Positions 35,390 through 44,042 of a stretch of 64,000 nt of DNA are shown piece after piece. The translations under genes were made by a program, and so were the position numbers. Source of the stretch: an uncultured Bdellovibrionales bacterium (GTDB taxonomy: Bacteria; Bdellovibrionota; FAC87; UBA2466). The notes under the pieces are model-generated. The model was given only the letters and a program-made list of their open reading frames with translations. It was not told the origin of the DNA and did not search any database. Position 1 is the stretch's first letter. Every line of letters begins with the position of its first letter. The stretch covers positions 17,704-81,703 of the forward strand of contig CALCZU010000121.1 of NCBI GenBank assembly GCA_937903155.1. Reading direction: 5' to 3'.

Positions 35390-36346
35390 CTATTTTCTCT
35401 CGAGGAGGTAGACCTCTAGTTTATCAAATGAGCCCGTCCAACCTTGAGTCATTCCCGGTTTTGCTTTGACAAAAGTTTCGAGTTCTTCGCGAGTCACGTT
35501 TCCGTATGCTTCCCACGTGACCGTCACTCGCGTTTTTTCAGGACCTTCTTCGGTGAATGTGACTGTGGTCAGCATCGTTTCGGGCCACGTCGGTGCCATC
35601 GGATGGCGAGAAATATTTTCTTTTTCATCACAGAACTGTTGCGTATAAACGATGCGATTGGGTTTGTGCATTTCGAGATAATTCGCGCGTCCATACATTT
35701 TCAATTCCGCTCCATTGGTCATGAGATAAAGTGTTTTACCGCCAGGTTTGATATCCGCGTGGATAAAACTCATGGTCATTCCCGTCGGTGCTAACCACTG
35801 CGAAAAATGTTTTGGGTTGGTCCACATTTCGTACATCACTTCGAGCGAAGCATCGAAACTTCGATTAATTACAAATTGATCTTTTCCGGACGCTTCCTTG
35901 GACAAATATTCGGCGAGCCTGTCCCAAGTCGCATTTCCACCGGCTTTTTTAATGTGTTTGGCAATTTCCTCCGCCGCTTCGGGAGTCGCAAGCGTCATGG
36001 TCATGTCCATTTTTGTTTTGCCTTTAGTTTCGGAAAAATTCACCGTCACTCGAAAAAGCGGCGGTCTGTCTTCGTATCCGCCATGGTCGTAGACTAGGCG
36101 CGAATATTTTTCCACTTCGAAGTACTTTGTGTGATTGGGATAATCGACGCCATCGGGGCCATGCATGGTGTAACGCCAATCTCCTCCGACTCTGAGATCT
36201 TTACTATGCGTCGTCAGCGTAAAGCCGCGAGGTCCCCACCATTGGGCGACTTGTTCGGGCTCCGTCCAAGCGTCCCACACGGCCTTCACAGGGGCATCGT
36301 AGATTCGAGTGATTTTAATTTCATTGGATTTATTTTTTGCGGCCAT
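35390..36346 (-). CDS. Tandem AHSA1/SRPBCC domain protein
   Basis: Two copies of the AHSA1 (START-like) fold lie in 318 residues, each with the DAPVKAVWDAWTEPEQVAQWWGP or DASLEVMYEMWTNPKHFSQWLAP entry, a G-G-xW/KTLY strand and a closing GWTGSFDKLEVYL-type end. Single-domain members are common partners of ArsR regulators; a fused tandem is less common. It overlaps the upstream ArsR gene by 17 bases, so it is in the same operon. The ligand is unknown. Confidence 0.88.
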   Translation of the reverse strand: MAAKNKSNEIKITRIYDAPVKAVWDAWTEPEQVAQWWGPRGFTLTTHSKDLRVGGDWRYTMHGPDGVDYPNHTKYFEVEKYSRLVYDHGGYEDRPPLFRVTVNFSETKGKTKMDMTMTLATPEAAEEIAKHIKKAGGNATWDRLAEYLSKEASGKDQFVINRSFDASLEVMYEMWTNPKHFSQWLAPTGMTMSFIHADIKPGGKTLYLMTNGAELKMYGRANYLEMHKPNRIVYTQQFCDEKENISRHPMAPTWPETMLTTVTFTEEGPEKTRVTVTWEAYGNVTREELETFVKAKPGMTQGWTGSFDKLEVYLLERK

Positions 36347-36695
36347 GTTTTTTCTCCTTCAAATCTTTCTTTGTGACGGTTTTCAAATAGGCATCCAAAC
36401 GATCAAAACTTTCTTCCCAAAAAACGCGATACTGCTCCATCCAGTCGGAAACATTTTTGAGCGGTTCTCCGTTGATTCGGCAAGGTCGCCACTGCGCTTC
36501 GCGACTTTTTGTAATGAGTCCCGCCTTTTCGAGAACCTTCAGATGTTTCGTAATCGCCGGAAGGCTCATGTCTTTGAGAAAAGGTTTTGCAAGGTCAGAG
36601 ACATTGGCCTCCCCTTTTGACAGGCGTGCAAGCATCGCCCGACGGGTCGGATCCGAAAGGGCTGAAAATGTGAGACTTAACGTATCTTGCATCAT
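36330..36695 (-). CDS. ArsR family transcriptional regulator
   Basis: A winged-helix repressor of 121 residues: FSALSDPTRRAMLARLSKGEANVSDLAKPF, then SLPAITKHLKVLEKAGLI as recognition helix and wing. It has no metal-binding Cys pair, as in the SdpR-like ArsR group paired with AHSA1 proteins. The start codon lies directly downstream of a palindromic site and a strong promoter, which suggests autoregulation. Confidence 0.9.
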   Translation of the reverse strand: MMQDTLSLTFSALSDPTRRAMLARLSKGEANVSDLAKPFLKDMSLPAITKHLKVLEKAGLITKSREAQWRPCRINGEPLKNVSDWMEQYRVFWEESFDRLDAYLKTVTKKDLKEKKHGRKK

Positions 36696-36697
36696 AA

Positions 36698-36757
36698 TTT
36701 ACCTATAGGTTAATTAACCATATAGTTAAATATAAAGCATTCGGACAATGGGGTCAA
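36698..36757 (-). promoter_or_regulatory. Promoter and operator of the ArsR-AHSA1 operon
   Basis: On the minus strand TTGACC (36757-36752) is separated by 17 bases from TATATT (36734-36729). Directly downstream lies GGTTAATTAACC (36708-36719), a perfect 12-bp palindrome whose flanks TTTACCTATA and TATAGTTAAA extend the symmetry with one inserted base. The site covers the likely transcription start, as expected for an autorepressor. Confidence 0.7.
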
Positions 36758-36784
36758 TAGGGGCAATTGTGAAGTTTTTAAGGC

Positions 36785-36815
36785 AAAAAAAAAGAGCCCA
36801 TCGCGAGATGGGCTC
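36785..36815 (-). terminator. Terminator after the repeat-rich exported protein gene
   Basis: A perfect 9-bp stem (GAGCCCATC, loop GCGA, GATGGGCTC) at 36794-36815 is followed on the minus strand by nine T. It lies 26 bases past the stop of the gene at 36841. Confidence 0.93.
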
Positions 36816-36840
36816 CTCTTTCAAAAAATGGACTTAGGGA

Positions 36841-38865
36841 TTACTTCGACTTGATAGCGCTTTTCGCTTTCGTCGAGACCGCCCCGCGGTCAACACGGTA
36901 TCGAGTGGATCCTTGTTGAACCACTTGGCCATTCACTCCCACGGGTCCGACAGGAATGATGGGATTGCCAGGGTTGACTGGAATCACAGGATTGCCAGGG
37001 TTCACCGGAATCACAGGGTTACCAGGGTTCACCGGAATCACAGGGTTTCCAGGGTTGACTGGAATCACAGGATTGCCAGGGTTCACCGGAATCACGGGAT
37101 TACCAGGGTTCACCGGAATCACAGGATTTCCAGGGTTGACTGGAATCACAGGGTTACCTGGGTTCACCGGAATCACGGGATTTCCAGGGTTGACTGGAAT
37201 CACAGGATTGCCAGGGATTACTGGATTCGGACTGTAAGGAATCGGCTGAGTTCCGGGTCCATAAGTAATCGGAGGAATTCCTGGTGGATAATACGGCGTC
37301 ACTCCGCCAGGAGTGTATGGATAAGGTTGTCCGTATCGCGTACCAGGAGGATTAAAGTACTGATTTGAAATTGCGGTACAAGCCGGATTTTGTAATCCCA
37401 ACGGATTCATTCCCACTCCGTTATTCAAACAACCCGCCAATGGATTTGTTCCAAAGGGAGAAATCGGCATCTGCTGACATTGTAAGCCTACACAATTCAC
37501 ATTCTGACAGAAGGGTCCCGTGCAAGACGATCCAAATACAGACGGATACGTCGTTGTTTCAGGGAAGTATGATGAACCTCCGCCACCGTAGTAAGGAGTG
37601 ACTCCGCAAGAAGTACAACCCGAGAAGCCACCACTAAATCCGCCGGAAATAATCGGCGGAATCGGTGCAGGAGCGGCCGCGTAAAACATCGGGGGATAAG
37701 CCTGCCGAATCGGTTGTTGAACCGGATACTGCGGGAACGGTGTAAAATCTCGATCTCTATCGTGATCGCGCGAGTAAGACGGTTGATAAGGTTGAATGGG
37801 CGGCTGATAATTCGAACCGTTTTGACGGTACGGCTGTCCCATATAAAGTCCTGGATTATAGAGAGAAGGATTGTAATCACTTCCCGAATATCCGTAATTC
37901 TGCGGCTGATAAGCATATTTAGAAGGATCGTATTTATAATCGTTCGGCTTATATTGATAAGGCGTTGGAGTATAAGCTTCTTTTTGTACGACTGGAGGAA
38001 CAACGTCTGGCACAACTACCGGGGGTGTCGGTTGTTGCACATAAGGTTGAGGTTGTGGTTGAACACCGTAACCACCTTGGCCACCTTGATAACATTTTGC
38101 TCCAGGAACTTTGCAAGGTCCGCCCACCACTTGGCCGTTCGACTGCACTGCTGAAAGATTGTCAGCTGTAGGAGTCAGTTGGCACCAGTTTGAGGCTTCG
38201 ACTTGTTTCAAGGATTCCGCTAGAGCGAAACTATTCTCTGTTTTCACATCGACTTGTTCCGGTGAAAACATTGCAAACATCTTTGTAAACTTATCCGAAA
38301 TTTGTTTATCTACGATAAACTTATTGGGATCGGTTTTTGAAGACTGTAATTTTGCATTGTAATATTCTGTAATTTGATTTTTACAAGTAACCCAGTCTTT
38401 TGCCGAGAGACTGACTTCCCATAAGTTTTCTTTCAGTACCGCTTCTTTGACGCCTTTCGAAAGGAGCGCGTCTCCAAAGCAGCGATCCATCGTTTCGCCG
38501 AGCGCTTTTGAACTCGAATCCGCGACTTCGCAACCCGTGATTCCATCACGGTGTTCTTTAAAATTCTTGACCCATTTGACGGCCTTGACGAGATCAGGAC
38601 TAGAGAGCTGGACTTTGAAGAGTCCTTTCTCAGAGTCGTAAGACTTCTGTCCTTTGGCTTCTCCCGCCTTCTTTGACCAAGCTTCGAACTTCGTCGCAAG
38701 CGTGTCATATTCAGCAAACCGATTTTGCGCTCGGGTCGCCGCATCCGTCGCCTGCTGCGCAGACGTCGAATCACCCTCATGCGTCTCCGCTCTTAAGGAT
38801 GCCGACAAACCAAATTGCAAGATCACAAAACTATAAACTAAACGACGTAAAAACAACTTCCGCAT
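36841..38865 (-). CDS. Exported Pro/Gln/Tyr-rich protein with nine NPVIPVNPG repeats
   Basis: Not recognised. The 674 residues start with a signal peptide (about 1-27, ending SLRAE). An alpha-helical N-terminal domain of about 220 residues with several Cys follows, then a Pro/Tyr/Gln-rich disordered region, a Cys-containing part (FSGCTSCG, SCTGPFCQNVNCVGLQC), and nine exact NPVIPVNPG repeats near the C-terminus. It ends with a basic tail. The repeat array suggests a stalk, wall-spanning or adhesive segment. It has its own terminator. Confidence 0.7.
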   Translation of the reverse strand: MRKLFLRRLVYSFVILQFGLSASLRAETHEGDSTSAQQATDAATRAQNRFAEYDTLATKFEAWSKKAGEAKGQKSYDSEKGLFKVQLSSPDLVKAVKWVKNFKEHRDGITGCEVADSSSKALGETMDRCFGDALLSKGVKEAVLKENLWEVSLSAKDWVTCKNQITEYYNAKLQSSKTDPNKFIVDKQISDKFTKMFAMFSPEQVDVKTENSFALAESLKQVEASNWCQLTPTADNLSAVQSNGQVVGGPCKVPGAKCYQGGQGGYGVQPQPQPYVQQPTPPVVVPDVVPPVVQKEAYTPTPYQYKPNDYKYDPSKYAYQPQNYGYSGSDYNPSLYNPGLYMGQPYRQNGSNYQPPIQPYQPSYSRDHDRDRDFTPFPQYPVQQPIRQAYPPMFYAAAPAPIPPIISGGFSGGFSGCTSCGVTPYYGGGGSSYFPETTTYPSVFGSSCTGPFCQNVNCVGLQCQQMPISPFGTNPLAGCLNNGVGMNPLGLQNPACTAISNQYFNPPGTRYGQPYPYTPGGVTPYYPPGIPPITYGPGTQPIPYSPNPVIPGNPVIPVNPGNPVIPVNPGNPVIPVNPGNPVIPVNPGNPVIPVNPGNPVIPVNPGNPVIPVNPGNPVIPVNPGNPVIPVNPGNPIIPVGPVGVNGQVVQQGSTRYRVDRGAVSTKAKSAIKSK
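36968..37210 (-). repeat. Tandem array of nine 27-bp units with a higher-order pattern
   Basis: Nine contiguous units each encode NPVIPVNPG on the minus strand. Two unit variants, A (GGTTGACTGG) and B (GGTTCACCGG), alternate as A B B A B B A B A along the plus strand. This implies that an 81-bp three-unit block was duplicated after the single units had diverged. Copy number is likely to vary between strains. Confidence 0.95.
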
Positions 38866-39134
38866 ACACTAACCTTTCACATCCGCAACTACAGATCATT
38901 TTCAGAATCACGGTAATTTAAAGCAGCATACGTACAACACACTTCGAATACTGTTCGATAATGCACTGACCGTTCCAACGCCCTCTGTGCTGAAGAAGAG
39001 TTTTGTAGACAAGCAGTCTTCTATTCAATTCTTAGACAAATGGGGTCCACGAAAAATTAAGTAGTGATTTTTATTGGGAGTTTAAATTGAGTGAATAAAA
39101 TACAGACAGCGACAAAAAATGTCGCGATTTACGG

Positions 39135-39830
39135 CTATCCGTTTTGAGGCTTGAGAAGATTCACATTCAAAAAATACTGTGAAAATATTGTTTCGATGTC
39201 GGAAAGAATGGTTTCTTTCAATTCAATAGGTGTGATTTTGATGACTTGTTCAATCAAAATCACAGAGTGGGACTTTAAAAACTTGTCGGCGAGAGGGGCA
39301 TAACTAATATGCCACCGCTCGGGACTGACGCCCCCCAGATCCTTCGCATAGGGTCTAAAAAAACCGTACTGTTCCATGTTTTGATCGAGCCATTGGTGCA
39401 TTTTTGAAAAATAGCCCTGCCCTTCGAACTCCGAGGGAATGAGTTGAACTTGGTAGCCTTCAGGCAACGATTTTCTATCGTAGACATCGAGGTCTGTTCC
39501 CCAATGGTGTCGACTGAGCCCTGGGAGAGCCGACCATCTTAAAATCGATGAAACAATTTCTTTCGGAGTCAGTTTTGAAAATTCCAAGGGCTTGGCCTGA
39601 GAATCCAAGAGAGGTCTTTGACCCGTCGCTTTCGCATTCCAAATTTTTAGTTGTGCTTCAAATGATCGAAAACTGCTTGCGATTCCTAATTCGAAACCGT
39701 TCTTTTTCAGAGCGTCCGAGAGCGAGGTCAGCGCAACACTCATCCCCTGGTGGATTCGTGCATTTTCACTCCCCCAAGGCATGACGTGCTCTTCGGTTTG
39801 ACCACGCAGCACTAAATTGTCTGATTTCAT
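39135..39830 (-). CDS. M15 peptidase, D-alanyl-D-alanine carboxypeptidase-like (VanY type)
   Basis: A LAS-type zinc peptidase of 231 residues that would trim peptidoglycan stem peptides. It contains GIASSFRSFEAQ, the zinc motif SRHHWGTDLDVY (His and Asp ligands) and SPERWHISY with catalytic Glu and the third ligand. There is no clear signal peptide, so it may be cytoplasmic and act on recycled fragments, or be exported by another route. It lies 17 bases after the GNAT gene on the same strand. Confidence 0.8.
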   Translation of the reverse strand: MKSDNLVLRGQTEEHVMPWGSENARIHQGMSVALTSLSDALKKNGFELGIASSFRSFEAQLKIWNAKATGQRPLLDSQAKPLEFSKLTPKEIVSSILRWSALPGLSRHHWGTDLDVYDRKSLPEGYQVQLIPSEFEGQGYFSKMHQWLDQNMEQYGFFRPYAKDLGGVSPERWHISYAPLADKFLKSHSVILIEQVIKITPIELKETILSDIETIFSQYFLNVNLLKPQNG

Positions 39831-39847
39831 TCTTGTATTATAACGGA

Positions 39848-40966
39848 TTAATCTAAGGCCTGCTCGAAGATCCGGTAGTTTTTATAACGTTTTGCGCCGA
39901 AAATCCCGATGCTTTTCATCATGGGCTCATTACTTTCTTCGATCCAGGAGAGTTCCCCACCTACCCACTTGTGCTGCCCTCGGACGAAACTTTCTGAGTA
40001 AAAAAGGGCCGCGATGCCAGTGTTTTGATACTCGGGCTTCATGCCTAGAACCGCGAGGCGAATTTCTTTCGGCTTTGAGGTCTTCATCAACCAAGCAAAT
40101 TTTAAGATTCTTGCAAGCGTATTTTTATGCTTCTTTGCCTTCCACATAAATTCATTCACATTGGGAATGAACATGCAAAAACCAATCGGTACACCGTCTT
40201 TTTCGGCTACCATGACCATCTCAGGATCCACGACTTGTTTCAAATCGTCGGCGGCATATTGCAAATCTTCATACGAAATGGGAACAAATCCCCAATTGCG
40301 TTTTAAAGTGTCATTGTAGAGTTCTTGAATCACTTTTAATTCTTCATCTAAGCGCTTCATTTCGATACTGCGCAAAGTAATTCCGCTTTTTTTCTTTACG
40401 CGATCTAAAACGCGCAAAACTTTTTCAGGCGTTCCGCCAGCAGAAGAGAGATAGTACGCGTAGAGATCGCGCGCTTTCGTAAGTCCTAACTGCAAATAGA
40501 TTTTTTCATAGTAAGCGGGATTAAAAGGCATCGAAACAAAAGGAATGGATTCAAAGCCTTCGACTAAAAGACCGCATTCGTCATTGACGGTAGGACTATA
40601 GGGCCCGCGGATTTCTGAGAGCCCTTCGGCGCGAATGACTTCTTTCGCTTTTTCATAAAGCGCGCGGGCGACTTCGACATCGTCGATAAAATCAAAAAAA
40701 CCGAAAAATCCGACTTTGTCTTTGTAATACTCATTGTGGTTTCGGTTGACGACCGCGGCAATTCGTCCCACCACTTTTCCCTCTCGATACGCCAACATGG
40801 GAAAAAGCTTTCCGTGTTTTTGCGCAGGAGACTTAGGAGAAAAAAACTTTACGATACTGCCCGGAAATGGAGGAACAAAATAAGGTTCGTTGGAATGGAT
40901 CGCCTCAGGCGTTCTCTCGAAGAGTTTCAGTTCCGCTTTCGTCTTGCAATTTAAGATCGTAACCAC
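39848..40966 (-). CDS. GNAT-superfamily acyltransferase-like protein (YghO-like)
   Basis: A 372-residue protein of the YghO-like group: NEPYFVPPFPGSIVKFFSPKSPAQKHGK near residue 25, EIRGPYSPTVNDECGLLVEGFE, PAYYEKIYLQLGL, and a GNAT core late in the sequence (GMKPEYQNTGIAALFYSE, GGELSWIEESNEPMMKSIGIFGAKRYKNYRIFE). Its reading frame overlaps the serine palmitoyltransferase-like gene by 62 bases. In other bacteria ceramide synthase is reported to be a GNAT-type protein, so it could N-acylate the sphingoid base made by its neighbour. That is inference. Confidence 0.75.
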   Translation of the reverse strand: MVTILNCKTKAELKLFERTPEAIHSNEPYFVPPFPGSIVKFFSPKSPAQKHGKLFPMLAYREGKVVGRIAAVVNRNHNEYYKDKVGFFGFFDFIDDVEVARALYEKAKEVIRAEGLSEIRGPYSPTVNDECGLLVEGFESIPFVSMPFNPAYYEKIYLQLGLTKARDLYAYYLSSAGGTPEKVLRVLDRVKKKSGITLRSIEMKRLDEELKVIQELYNDTLKRNWGFVPISYEDLQYAADDLKQVVDPEMVMVAEKDGVPIGFCMFIPNVNEFMWKAKKHKNTLARILKFAWLMKTSKPKEIRLAVLGMKPEYQNTGIAALFYSESFVRGQHKWVGGELSWIEESNEPMMKSIGIFGAKRYKNYRIFEQALD

Positions 40967-42242
40967 CGGTAGCTTTCCTTTTTCCTTGGCCTGTGTAAGC
41001 AGCGTCTTTAAAGATTCCGAGTTCTTTTCCTAACCGCCCACAGGTTTCTAAGACGCAATCGAGTTCTTCATCCGTGTGGGTCGCCATGTAACTTGTTCTC
41101 ACAATGGACTCCCCATAACGGACCGCTGGATAAACAGCCGGAGTTGCGAAAATTCCTGCTTCATAAAGCTTTTGCACAAATTGAAACGCCTTCATTTCGC
41201 TTCCAATCAGAAGGGGAACGATTGGGGTCTGAGTCGTGCCAATATTAAAACCGGCGGCTTTAAAGCCTTCATGCATTTTGCGAGTGTTTTTCCACAAAGC
41301 GGCTTGTCTTTCGGGTTCTTTTCTCATCAATTGAAGCGCTTTTAAAACGCCTCCGGTCACAGCCGGAGCTAAGCTCGCCGTAAAAATAAAACAGCGCGCT
41401 TTGTGTTTTAAATAATCGATCACATATCTGGGACCTGCGACAAATCCCCCCATCGAGCCGAGGGATTTTGAGAAAGTTCCCATGACTAAATCGGTCTCTT
41501 GATTGAGTCCGTAATGGTGAACCGCACCTTCCCCATTCTTACCTAAAATTCCGAGCGAGTGCGCTTCATCGACATAAACTCGACAGCCGTACTCTTTTGC
41601 GACTTTCATCATTTCAGGAAGAGCGATAATGTCTCCCGACATACTGAAAACGCCATCGACGATGAGAAGTTTTCCGGACTCTTTCGGAAGTCTTGCTAAA
41701 CGGCGTCTCAGAGCTTCCCAGTTGTTATGAGAAAAAGGAATAATTTCGCCCGCCGAAATCCGGCAACCATCTAAGATGCTCGCGTGATTTTCGCGATCAC
41801 ATAAAATGGAATCGCCCTCTTCCATCAAAGCATCTAAGGCGCCTTGGTTTGCAAAAAATCCGGTCGAAAATAATAAAACCGATTCTCTTTGTAGAAATTT
41901 TGCGAGTTCTTCTTCGAGCTCTTCGTGCAACCGGATGTTGCCATTTAAAAATCGCGATCCCGTACAACCTGAACCGTACTTCCGAGTCGCTTCGACGGCG
42001 GCCTCAATCACGCGCTCATCTTGCGCGAGGCCTAAGTAATTATTCGAACCAATCATGATCTTGCGGCGGCCTTCGCAAACGACCTGATTGCCGATGGTCG
42101 ATTCAATCGAACGGAAATAAGGATACATTCCTAAGGCACGGACTTGATCGGGCTCATTAAAAGCGGCGCATTTTGAAAAAATATCCTTATGAGCAGAAAC
42201 TTCTACCGTTTCCCCATTTGTTGGAATGACTTCCTTATTCAT
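40905..42242 (-). CDS. Serine palmitoyltransferase-like alpha-oxoamine synthase
   Basis: PLP enzyme of 445 residues that condenses an amino acid with acyl-CoA. It has GSGCTGSRFLNGNIRLHEELE, CDRENHASILDGCRIS with His153, DEAHSLGILG (225-234) and the PLP Lys259 in TFSKSLGSMGG. FSTGFFANQGALDAL and the DRENHASILDGC form favour serine palmitoyltransferase over BioF or Kbl. A bio or tdh context is absent. It leads the minus-strand operon that includes the GNAT gene and faces a TetR gene across 224 bases holding two candidate operators. Confidence 0.8.
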   Translation of the reverse strand: MNKEVIPTNGETVEVSAHKDIFSKCAAFNEPDQVRALGMYPYFRSIESTIGNQVVCEGRRKIMIGSNNYLGLAQDERVIEAAVEATRKYGSGCTGSRFLNGNIRLHEELEEELAKFLQRESVLLFSTGFFANQGALDALMEEGDSILCDRENHASILDGCRISAGEIIPFSHNNWEALRRRLARLPKESGKLLIVDGVFSMSGDIIALPEMMKVAKEYGCRVYVDEAHSLGILGKNGEGAVHHYGLNQETDLVMGTFSKSLGSMGGFVAGPRYVIDYLKHKARCFIFTASLAPAVTGGVLKALQLMRKEPERQAALWKNTRKMHEGFKAAGFNIGTTQTPIVPLLIGSEMKAFQFVQKLYEAGIFATPAVYPAVRYGESIVRTSYMATHTDEELDCVLETCGRLGKELGIFKDAAYTGQGKRKATGGYDLKLQDESGTETLRENA

Positions 42243-42325
42243 CTCGAACTGACTCGACTTTCTTCGGCTGACCCGAAATAGGCATTGGTTCGCATTATAA
42301 AAAACCGCTAATAAATCAGCAAGTT

Positions 42326-42356
42326 ATTAACGGCGTTCGTTAAATGAACGGCGTTC
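42326..42356. promoter_or_regulatory. Tandem palindromic operators between spt-like and tetR genes
   Basis: TGAACGGCGTTCA (42344-42356) is a perfect 13-base inverted repeat. A second, less symmetric copy TTAACGGCGTTCG (42326-42338) has the same AACGGCGTT core, with centres 18 bases apart. The pair lies in the divergent region and suits a TetR-family dimer. Confidence 0.6.
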
Positions 42357-42466
42357 ACTGTTCCAAATTTCAGAGTTAAGTGCTGTCTAATGTTTGAAAT
42401 TCCCATGGTGCCTGTTAAGGTGACGCGAAGCAGACATAACATATTTGAATAGAGGGATCTAGAGGC

Positions 42467-43177
42467 ATGGGCGTAAAAGAAAGAAAAGAACGCGAGAAGG
42501 CCCAACGTTCTAATAATATTCTAGAAGCCGCTCGTTCCATCTTTGAATCCAAAGGATTTTTAAACACGACCTTACAGGACGTCGCCCAGGAAGCAGAAAT
42601 CAGCGTGGGGCTCATTTATCGCTACTTTCAATCTAAAGAGGATATCTTTGCGTCCTTAGCTTTAAAGGGTGCTGAGAAATTTGATAGCGATCTGAATGCA
42701 GTATTAAAGAAACATCGCTCGAGCCGAAAAAAATCGGCTGTCTCCGAAGTCCTTTATCAAATCGTACTCCTCTTTTTTGATTTTTACGGACCTTATGGCG
42801 AGTACTTCGACATGCTTCATTACTCCTACAAAGGGATGAAGAAAATTCAGATCCACTCCTCTACTTTGACGAGACTGATGAGCATTACCTTAAACAGTAT
42901 CGATAAGCTGACTCGGTTTATTGTGGAAAGCCCGGATTTTAGGGCGCAAGAAGAAGACGATGCTCTAAGAGTCGTTTTCATTCTCTGGGCAACTTTGCTA
43001 GGATGCCACAAATTGTTCGACAATTCCGGAAGAGGACAGTTATTCGCGTTTAATCGTGATGAATTCATCCGACAAATGATTGAACAAGTTTTAAACGGTA
43101 TTTCCACAGGAGCTTCGACTCATGAATTGCAACTTCCGAAACTTAAAGTCGCCCTCGCGGACAAACGTCCTCATTAG
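42467..43177 (+). CDS. TetR family transcriptional regulator
   Basis: The 236 residues begin with a TetR helix-turn-helix (NNILEAARSIFESKGFLNTTLQDVAQEAEISVGLIYRYFQSKEDIFASL). The ligand domain is helical. It is divergent from the serine palmitoyltransferase-like gene with palindromic operators between them, so it probably controls both. The 3' end overlaps the next gene by 56 bases. Confidence 0.9.
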   Translation: MGVKERKEREKAQRSNNILEAARSIFESKGFLNTTLQDVAQEAEISVGLIYRYFQSKEDIFASLALKGAEKFDSDLNAVLKKHRSSRKKSAVSEVLYQIVLLFFDFYGPYGEYFDMLHYSYKGMKKIQIHSSTLTRLMSITLNSIDKLTRFIVESPDFRAQEEDDALRVVFILWATLLGCHKLFDNSGRGQLFAFNRDEFIRQMIEQVLNGISTGASTHELQLPKLKVALADKRPH

Positions 43178-44042
43178 TTTTAGCCTTGTTTTGATCTCTG
43201 CTTGCTCGACATCGCCTGTAAAGAGGCTCGATGCTTCGAAACGTGTCGCCATCCACGGCCATCGCGGAACTAGAGGGACGGCGCCTGAGAATACGATTCC
43301 AGCTTTTAAAGAAGCGTTGACCATTCCAGTCGATGCGCTGGAACTGGATACGGTGATGAGTAAGGACGGCGTCGTCATCGTGAGTCACGACCCTTTCATC
43401 GATGGAACACTTTGCAAAGATTCCAAGGGGCGTAATCTTAAAAAGCCACTCGCCATCAAAACCCTCACTGCAAAATCAATTCAACAATACGATTGCGGTT
43501 CCATTGCAAATGAGAAGTTTCCGGAACAAAAATTAGTTCCGAAAACGCCAAAGCCGACACTGAGTCAGGTCATCGAACTCGTCGTGCAAAAATCTCCTTT
43601 GATGGATATGAATATTGAAACGAAAATGAGTGCTGAAGAGACCGCGCTGAATCCCGATCCCAAAGAGTTCGCTTCAAAAATCGTCTCGCTCCTACGCAAA
43701 TACCACAGAGTCGAAAAAACCATTCTGCAAAGTTTCGATTTTAGAACGTTAAATGAAGCACACGCGTTGGAACCCGGACTTCGGATTTCCGCGCTCGTAG
43801 ATAAGAATCCAAACTTTTGCGAACTCGCACTCCAGATAGGCGCATCCATCGCGTCTCCCGAGTTTAGTCTTGTCACCGAAGACCGGGTGCGAAAATGTCA
43901 TGAACTGAAAATCCAAGTGGCTCCCTGGACGGTGAATCAGGAGGAAGACTGGGCGAAACTCATCGCGATGGGGGTCGATGCGATTATTACAGACTATCCT
44001 AAAAAACTTCGGACTTACGTCGCTGAGAAGGTGAAGCCGTGA
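43122..44042 (+). CDS. Glycerophosphodiester phosphodiesterase lipoprotein
   Basis: Hydrolyses glycerophosphodiesters to glycerol-3-phosphate. The 306-residue protein has a lipobox, LISAC with Cys28, so it is a lipoprotein. The GDPD domain carries HGHRGTRGTAPENT, LELDTVMSKDG and SHDPFIDGT, with His and Glu/Asp active residues, and later AWTVNQEEDWAKLIAMGVDAIITDYP. It starts within the tetR gene (56-base overlap) and overlaps the HAD gene by four bases. Phospholipid turnover would fit the lipid genes next to it. Confidence 0.88.
   Translation: MNCNFRNLKSPSRTNVLISFSLVLISACSTSPVKRLDASKRVAIHGHRGTRGTAPENTIPAFKEALTIPVDALELDTVMSKDGVVIVSHDPFIDGTLCKDSKGRNLKKPLAIKTLTAKSIQQYDCGSIANEKFPEQKLVPKTPKPTLSQVIELVVQKSPLMDMNIETKMSAEETALNPDPKEFASKIVSLLRKYHRVEKTILQSFDFRTLNEAHALEPGLRISALVDKNPNFCELALQIGASIASPEFSLVTEDRVRKCHELKIQVAPWTVNQEEDWAKLIAMGVDAIITDYPKKLRTYVAEKVKP

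Noticed and set aside
36968..37210. Possible CRISPR array
   Set aside because: The 27-bp units are directly joined without spacers and keep a coding frame. No cas genes are near.
36956..37237. Plus-strand reading frame with a collagen-like Gly-x-y repeat
   Set aside because: It is the exact antisense of the NPVIPVNPG array. The minus-strand gene has a signal peptide, terminator and full domain layout. The Gly repeat follows from the codons of the real protein.
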